A stretch of 33,322 bases of DNA. Source: Nonomuraea terrae (GTDB lineage Bacteria; Actinomycetota; Actinomycetes; Streptosporangiales; Streptosporangiaceae). Under the pieces are notes generated by a model. The model was not told the origin of the DNA, searched no databases, and saw only the letters and a program-made list of their open reading frames with translations. A program made the position numbers and the translations under genes. Below, one piece after another: positions 30,259-33,322 of the stretch; within the stretch, counting starts at the first letter, position 1, and each line of letters opens with the position of its first letter. Location: contig NZ_SMKQ01000083.1 of assembly GCF_004348995.1 (NCBI RefSeq), positions 1 to 33,322 on the forward strand, given 5' to 3'.

Positions 30259-30543
30259 CTCGCCGTCATCCGCTACACCGTGCCCGATGCCCAGTCGCAG
30301 GACTTCCTCAAGCAGGGCCACACGATCCTCGACACGTTCGCCGAACAGCCCGGCTTCCAGCGGGGCAGGCTCGCCCGTTCGGTCGACGAGCCCAATCTGT
30401 GGGCCCTGGTCACGGAGTGGGAGGGCGCCGGTTTCTACCGCAGAGCGCTGTCCGCCGCCCGCATGGTGATGTATCCGCTGATGATTCTCATGGTCAACGA
30501 ACCCAGTGCGTACGAGGACGTCTATCCGCGCGACGGGGCGTAA
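30256..30543 (+). CDS. Antibiotic biosynthesis monooxygenase (ABM)-fold protein
   Basis: A 95-residue ferredoxin-like alpha/beta protein beginning VLAVIRYTVPDAQSQDFLKQ, with the middle GFQRGRLARSVDEPNLWALVTEW typical of ABM-domain proteins. These bind small ligands, and some are cofactor-free oxygenases, but single-domain genes beside housekeeping loci have no known reaction. The GTG at 30256 is chosen from the -10 box just upstream. It lies about 95 bp ahead of glyS on the same strand. Confidence 0.75.
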   Translation: MLAVIRYTVPDAQSQDFLKQGHTILDTFAEQPGFQRGRLARSVDEPNLWALVTEWEGAGFYRRALSAARMVMYPLMILMVNEPSAYEDVYPRDGA

Positions 30544-30578
30544 CATTTACTCGCGCGCGAGACCGGGGAAGCGTCCCC

Positions 30579-30584
30579 TAAGCT
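30579..30584 (+). promoter_or_regulatory. Probable -10 box of glyS
   Basis: TAAGCT fits the TAnnnT -10 pattern and lies 54 bp upstream of the glyS ATG, leaving a leader of about 45 bases with GGAAAGAG near its end as ribosome site. There is no room for a T-box. Confidence 0.4.
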
Positions 30585-30637
30585 GGGAGCTCACCAATAC
30601 CCTCGCCGACCTCCAGCCGGAAAGAGAACCTACCGAA

Positions 30638-32023
30638 ATGGCACGACGCAACGACGTCATGGACACCATCGTCAGCCTCGCCAAGCGCCGCGGGCTCGTA
30701 TACCCGTCGAGCGAGATCTACGGCGGACTGCGCGCGTCGTGGGACTACGGTCCGCTGGGTGTCGAGCTGAAGAGCAACGTCAAGCGGCAGTGGTGGCTGT
30801 CGATGGTCCAGTCGCGCGAAGACGTGGTGGGCCTTGACTCCTCCGTCGTCCTGGCGCCCGAGGTGTGGCGCGCCAGCGGCCACGTCGACACCTTCACCGA
30901 CCCGCTCACCGAGTGCCTGTCCTGCCACAAGCGCTTCAGGGCCGACCACCTCATCGAGGCCTACGAGGAGAAGAACGGCAAGTCGCCCGAGGGTGGCCTG
31001 ACCGACGTCACCTGCCCCAACTGCGGCAACAAGGGCACCTTCACCGAGCCTCGCCAGTTCAGCGGCCTGCTGAAGACCTTCCTCGGCCCCGTCGAGGACG
31101 AATCGGGCCTGGCCTACCTCCGGCCCGAGACCGCGCAGGGCATCTTCATCAACTACCTCAACGTGCAGCAGTCGGCGCGCAAGAAGATCCCGTTCGGCAT
31201 CGGCCAGATCGGCAAGTCGTTCCGCAACGAGATCACGCCGGGCAACTTCATCTTCCGCACCCGCGAGTTCGAGCAGATGGAGATGGAGTTCTTCGTCAAG
31301 CCCGGCACCGACGAGGAGTGGCACCAGTACTGGATCGACGAGCGCTACCGCTGGTACTCCGACCTCGGCATCAACAAGGACAACCTGCGCCTTTACGAGC
31401 ACCCGAAGGACAAGCTGTCCCACTACTCCAAGCGCACGGTCGACATCGAGTACCGGTTCGGCTTCACCGGCTCGGAGTGGGGTGAGCTGGAGGGTGTCGC
31501 CAACCGCACCGACTTCGACCTGACGGCCCACTCCAAGGCGTCGGGCGTCGACCTCAGCTTCTTCGAGCAGGAGACGCAGGAGCGTTACGTTCCCTACGTC
31601 ATCGAGCCGGCGGCCGGCGTCGACCGGGCCACGCTCACGTTCCTGCTCGACGCCTACAGCGAGGACGAGGCGCCCAACGCCAAGGGCGTCATGGAGAAGC
31701 GCACGGTCATGCGCCTCGACCACCGGCTCGCCCCGGTCAAGGCCGCGGTGCTGCCGCTGTCGCGCAACGCCGACCTGTCGCCGAAGGCGCGCGACCTGGC
31801 CGCGCAGCTGCGCCGCCGCTGGAACGTCGAGTTCGACGACGCCGGCGCGATCGGCCGCCGCTACCGCCGCCAGGACGAGATCGGCACGCCGTTCTGCATC
31901 ACGGTCGACTTCGACACCCTCGACGACCACGCGGTGACCATCCGCGAGCGCGACACGATGAGCCAGGAGCGCATCTCCATCGACGCCGTGGAGTCCTACC
32001 TCCGCCAGCACCTGAACGACTGA
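30638..32023 (+). CDS. glyS: Glycine-tRNA ligase (dimeric, class II)
   Basis: Charges tRNA-Gly with glycine. The 461-residue length fits the homodimeric bacterial GlyRS of actinobacteria. An inserted zinc ribbon is formed by C93, C96, C126 and C129. The active site shows LRPETAQGIF at 161-170, the class II motif 2 Arg in FRNE (195-198), and motif 3 with R330 in GVDRATL. The anticodon-binding domain fills the last 120 residues. A terminator follows 14 bases after the stop. In Streptomyces this gene is a near neighbour of znuA and zur, which are here 22 kb away. Confidence 0.97.
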   Translation: MARRNDVMDTIVSLAKRRGLVYPSSEIYGGLRASWDYGPLGVELKSNVKRQWWLSMVQSREDVVGLDSSVVLAPEVWRASGHVDTFTDPLTECLSCHKRFRADHLIEAYEEKNGKSPEGGLTDVTCPNCGNKGTFTEPRQFSGLLKTFLGPVEDESGLAYLRPETAQGIFINYLNVQQSARKKIPFGIGQIGKSFRNEITPGNFIFRTREFEQMEMEFFVKPGTDEEWHQYWIDERYRWYSDLGINKDNLRLYEHPKDKLSHYSKRTVDIEYRFGFTGSEWGELEGVANRTDFDLTAHSKASGVDLSFFEQETQERYVPYVIEPAAGVDRATLTFLLDAYSEDEAPNAKGVMEKRTVMRLDHRLAPVKAAVLPLSRNADLSPKARDLAAQLRRRWNVEFDDAGAIGRRYRRQDEIGTPFCITVDFDTLDDHAVTIRERDTMSQERISIDAVESYLRQHLND

Positions 32024-32037
32024 CTTCTCCGGCACGG

Positions 32038-32069
32038 GCCGCTCGCCGTACTCACGGCGGGCGGCTTTT
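32038..32069 (+). terminator. Intrinsic terminator of glyS
   Basis: GCCGCTCGCCGT (32038-32049) pairs with ACGGCGGGCGGC (32054-32065), 12 bp with one G-T pair and the loop ACTC, followed by TTTT. Confidence 0.9.
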
Positions 32070-32338
32070 GCCATGTCTTCCGTCGAGTTCTTCCGTCGAG
32101 GGCGCTGTCCCGACGCTCGCGGCAGGGTGGCCCTGGTCACGGACGCGGCGGCGCGATGCCCCGATTCATTTCCTCCTTTACGGCTGCGCCGGCCCGGCCC
32201 ACCCGCCGTGGCCACCCTGACGGCCCTCCAGGGAGACGCTCCTCCGCCTCACCGGCGCGCCGCCGTTACGGCGCACGTCGCCCGGCTCCGTGGTCCCGCC
32301 GGCCTGCTCACCTTGTGCGGAGCGACTCCAGGATCCCG

Positions 32339-32392
32339 GTGAGAGCAGTGAGAGCAGTGAGAGCAGTGAGAGCAGTGAGAGCAGTGAGAGCA
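32339..32392 (+). repeat. Six tandem copies of a 9-bp unit
   Basis: GTGAGAGCA is repeated six times without change (54 bp). Read on the plus strand one frame encodes repeating Val-Arg-Ala. It is not a CRISPR, as there are no spacers. Confidence 0.95.
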
Positions 32393-32500
32393 GGGCGCTG
32401 AGGGGCTGACGGCCGAGTTGGGGCTGCGCACCGAGCAGTTCGGCCGGCGGCTCCTCATCGTGGCCCAACGGCGTGCTCATCGACGTGATCGAACAGGGGC

Positions 32501-32571
<71 letters not shown>

Positions 32572-32591
32572 GTCACCCGTTGACCGAGGCG

Positions 32592-33322
32592 TCAGGCGAG
32601 GTGCCGATCGAACCAGGCCGTGACGCGGTCCCATGCCTGTGACGCGGCTTCGGTGTCGTAACGCCGGCCGGTGTCGTTGAAGAAGGCGTGGCCGACGCCA
32701 GGGAACGTGACGATCTCGTGCGTCAGGTCCGCCCCCCCCGCAGGGCGGCTTCGGCGGCGTCGCGGGTGGCGTGCACCCGGTCGTCCTGCTCGGCGTACAC
32801 GCCGAGCACCACCGCCTGGCTCCCGCTCATGTCGGCGTTCTCCGGGAGCGGCCCGTGGAACGGCACGGCGGCCGCGAGGCGCGGCTCGGCCGACGACAGC
32901 AGCAGTCAGGTCGTCCCGCCGCCGAAGCAGCAGCCGATCATGCCCAGCTTGAGCCCTTCGGCCCGCCGCCCCAGCTCGCCCACCGCCGCCTTCATATCCG
33001 CCACGAACTGCTCCGGCGGGATCTCCCCGAGCCGCGCCGTGGCCTCGGCGGTGTCGGTGAACGCCGCCGTGCCGCCGTCCCGTGACAGCAGGTCCAGGGC
33101 GAGGGCCGAGTAGCCGCTCGCGGCCAGCCGTCCCGCGACCGACCGGACGTGGTCGGTGAGGCCGCGGTTCTCGTGGATCACGAGGACGGCGCCCTTGGCG
33201 TCCTCGGCGGAGGCCCAGGCGGCCTGCAGCGTCGTGCCTTCGGGCCCGCCGAACGTGACGGGCTCCGTGGGCAGCGGTGAGGGCCCGGCCGGGCTCGCGG
33301 TGGGGGCGGGGGAGCAGGGGAG
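32592..33322 (-). pseudogene. Dienelactone hydrolase family protein, damaged and cut by the right edge
   Basis: Alpha/beta hydrolase of the DLH family. The visible N-terminal part starts with a Ser/Pro/Ala-rich stretch after a Cys and runs into VTFGGPEGTTLQ and VLVIHENRGLTDHV, typical of DLH. The nucleophile region GCCFGGG is intact, but three codons later a TGA (32906-32908) stops the frame. The same frame continues with LLLSSAEPRLAAAVPFHGPLP and EQDDRVHATRDA, then a run of eight C (32732-32739) shifts the frame by one base. Restoring one base gives the normal end with the catalytic His in PGVGHAFFND and a stop at 32592. Two lesions suggest a pseudogene; sequencing error at the C-run is possible. 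Confidence 0.75.

Overview
The window is about 33 kb of very GC-rich DNA. GTG starts, 1-4 nt gene overlaps, TAnnnT -10 boxes sitting directly on start codons and a one-piece GlyRS point to an actinomycete. The gene set would fit Streptosporangiaceae such as Nonomuraea, but genus is a guess. The first 14 bases are a sequencing-library transposase end (Nextera mosaic end), so the left edge is an Illumina contig end. Functions below come from family recognition by eye; no database search was run.

Left flank (15-8652): a CDP-alcohol phosphatidyltransferase (cut by the edge), recO-uppS, a small secreted His/Asp-rich protein closed by a strong hairpin terminator, a CGNR zinc-finger regulator divergent from an EamA exporter, and the zinc-uptake operon znuA-znuC-znuB-zur on the minus strand with a Zur box over the znuA promoter. 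Right flank (29365-33322): two small membrane proteins, an antibiotic-biosynthesis-monooxygenase-fold protein, glyS with a clear terminator, two short tandem repeats, and a damaged dienelactone hydrolase gene cut by the right edge. In Streptomyces, zur/znu and glyS are close neighbours, so the material between them here looks like an inserted block.

Inserted block (about 9.3-29.3 kb): a catabolic island that I read as oxalate/glyoxylate utilisation. Its parts are: remains of a formate dehydrogenase; a ketopantoate-reductase-like enzyme (candidate oxalyl-CoA reductase); a ThDP lyase (candidate oxalyl-CoA decarboxylase) with a clear formyl-CoA:oxalate CoA-transferase (frc); an ADP-forming acyl-CoA synthetase; an aberrant Nramp-type transporter with an overlapping small membrane protein and TerC; a GntR/FCD regulator; an OxlT-like MFS transporter; and a translationally coupled run sucC-sucD-hyi-glxR-gcl followed by an aldehyde dehydrogenase. 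Logic (inference): oxalate enters through the OxlT-like carrier and is activated to oxalyl-CoA by Frc or a ligase. It is then either decarboxylated to formyl-CoA and formate, or reduced to glyoxylate, which Gcl, Hyi and GlxR turn into glycerate.

The main new observation is a shared 16-bp operator, ATAC-N3-ATAC-N-GTAT, at six places: before the fdh remnant, the panE-like gene, the ThDP-frc operon, the gntR gene (weak), the MFS gene and sucC. It marks the whole island as one regulon, probably controlled by the GntR protein encoded in its middle.
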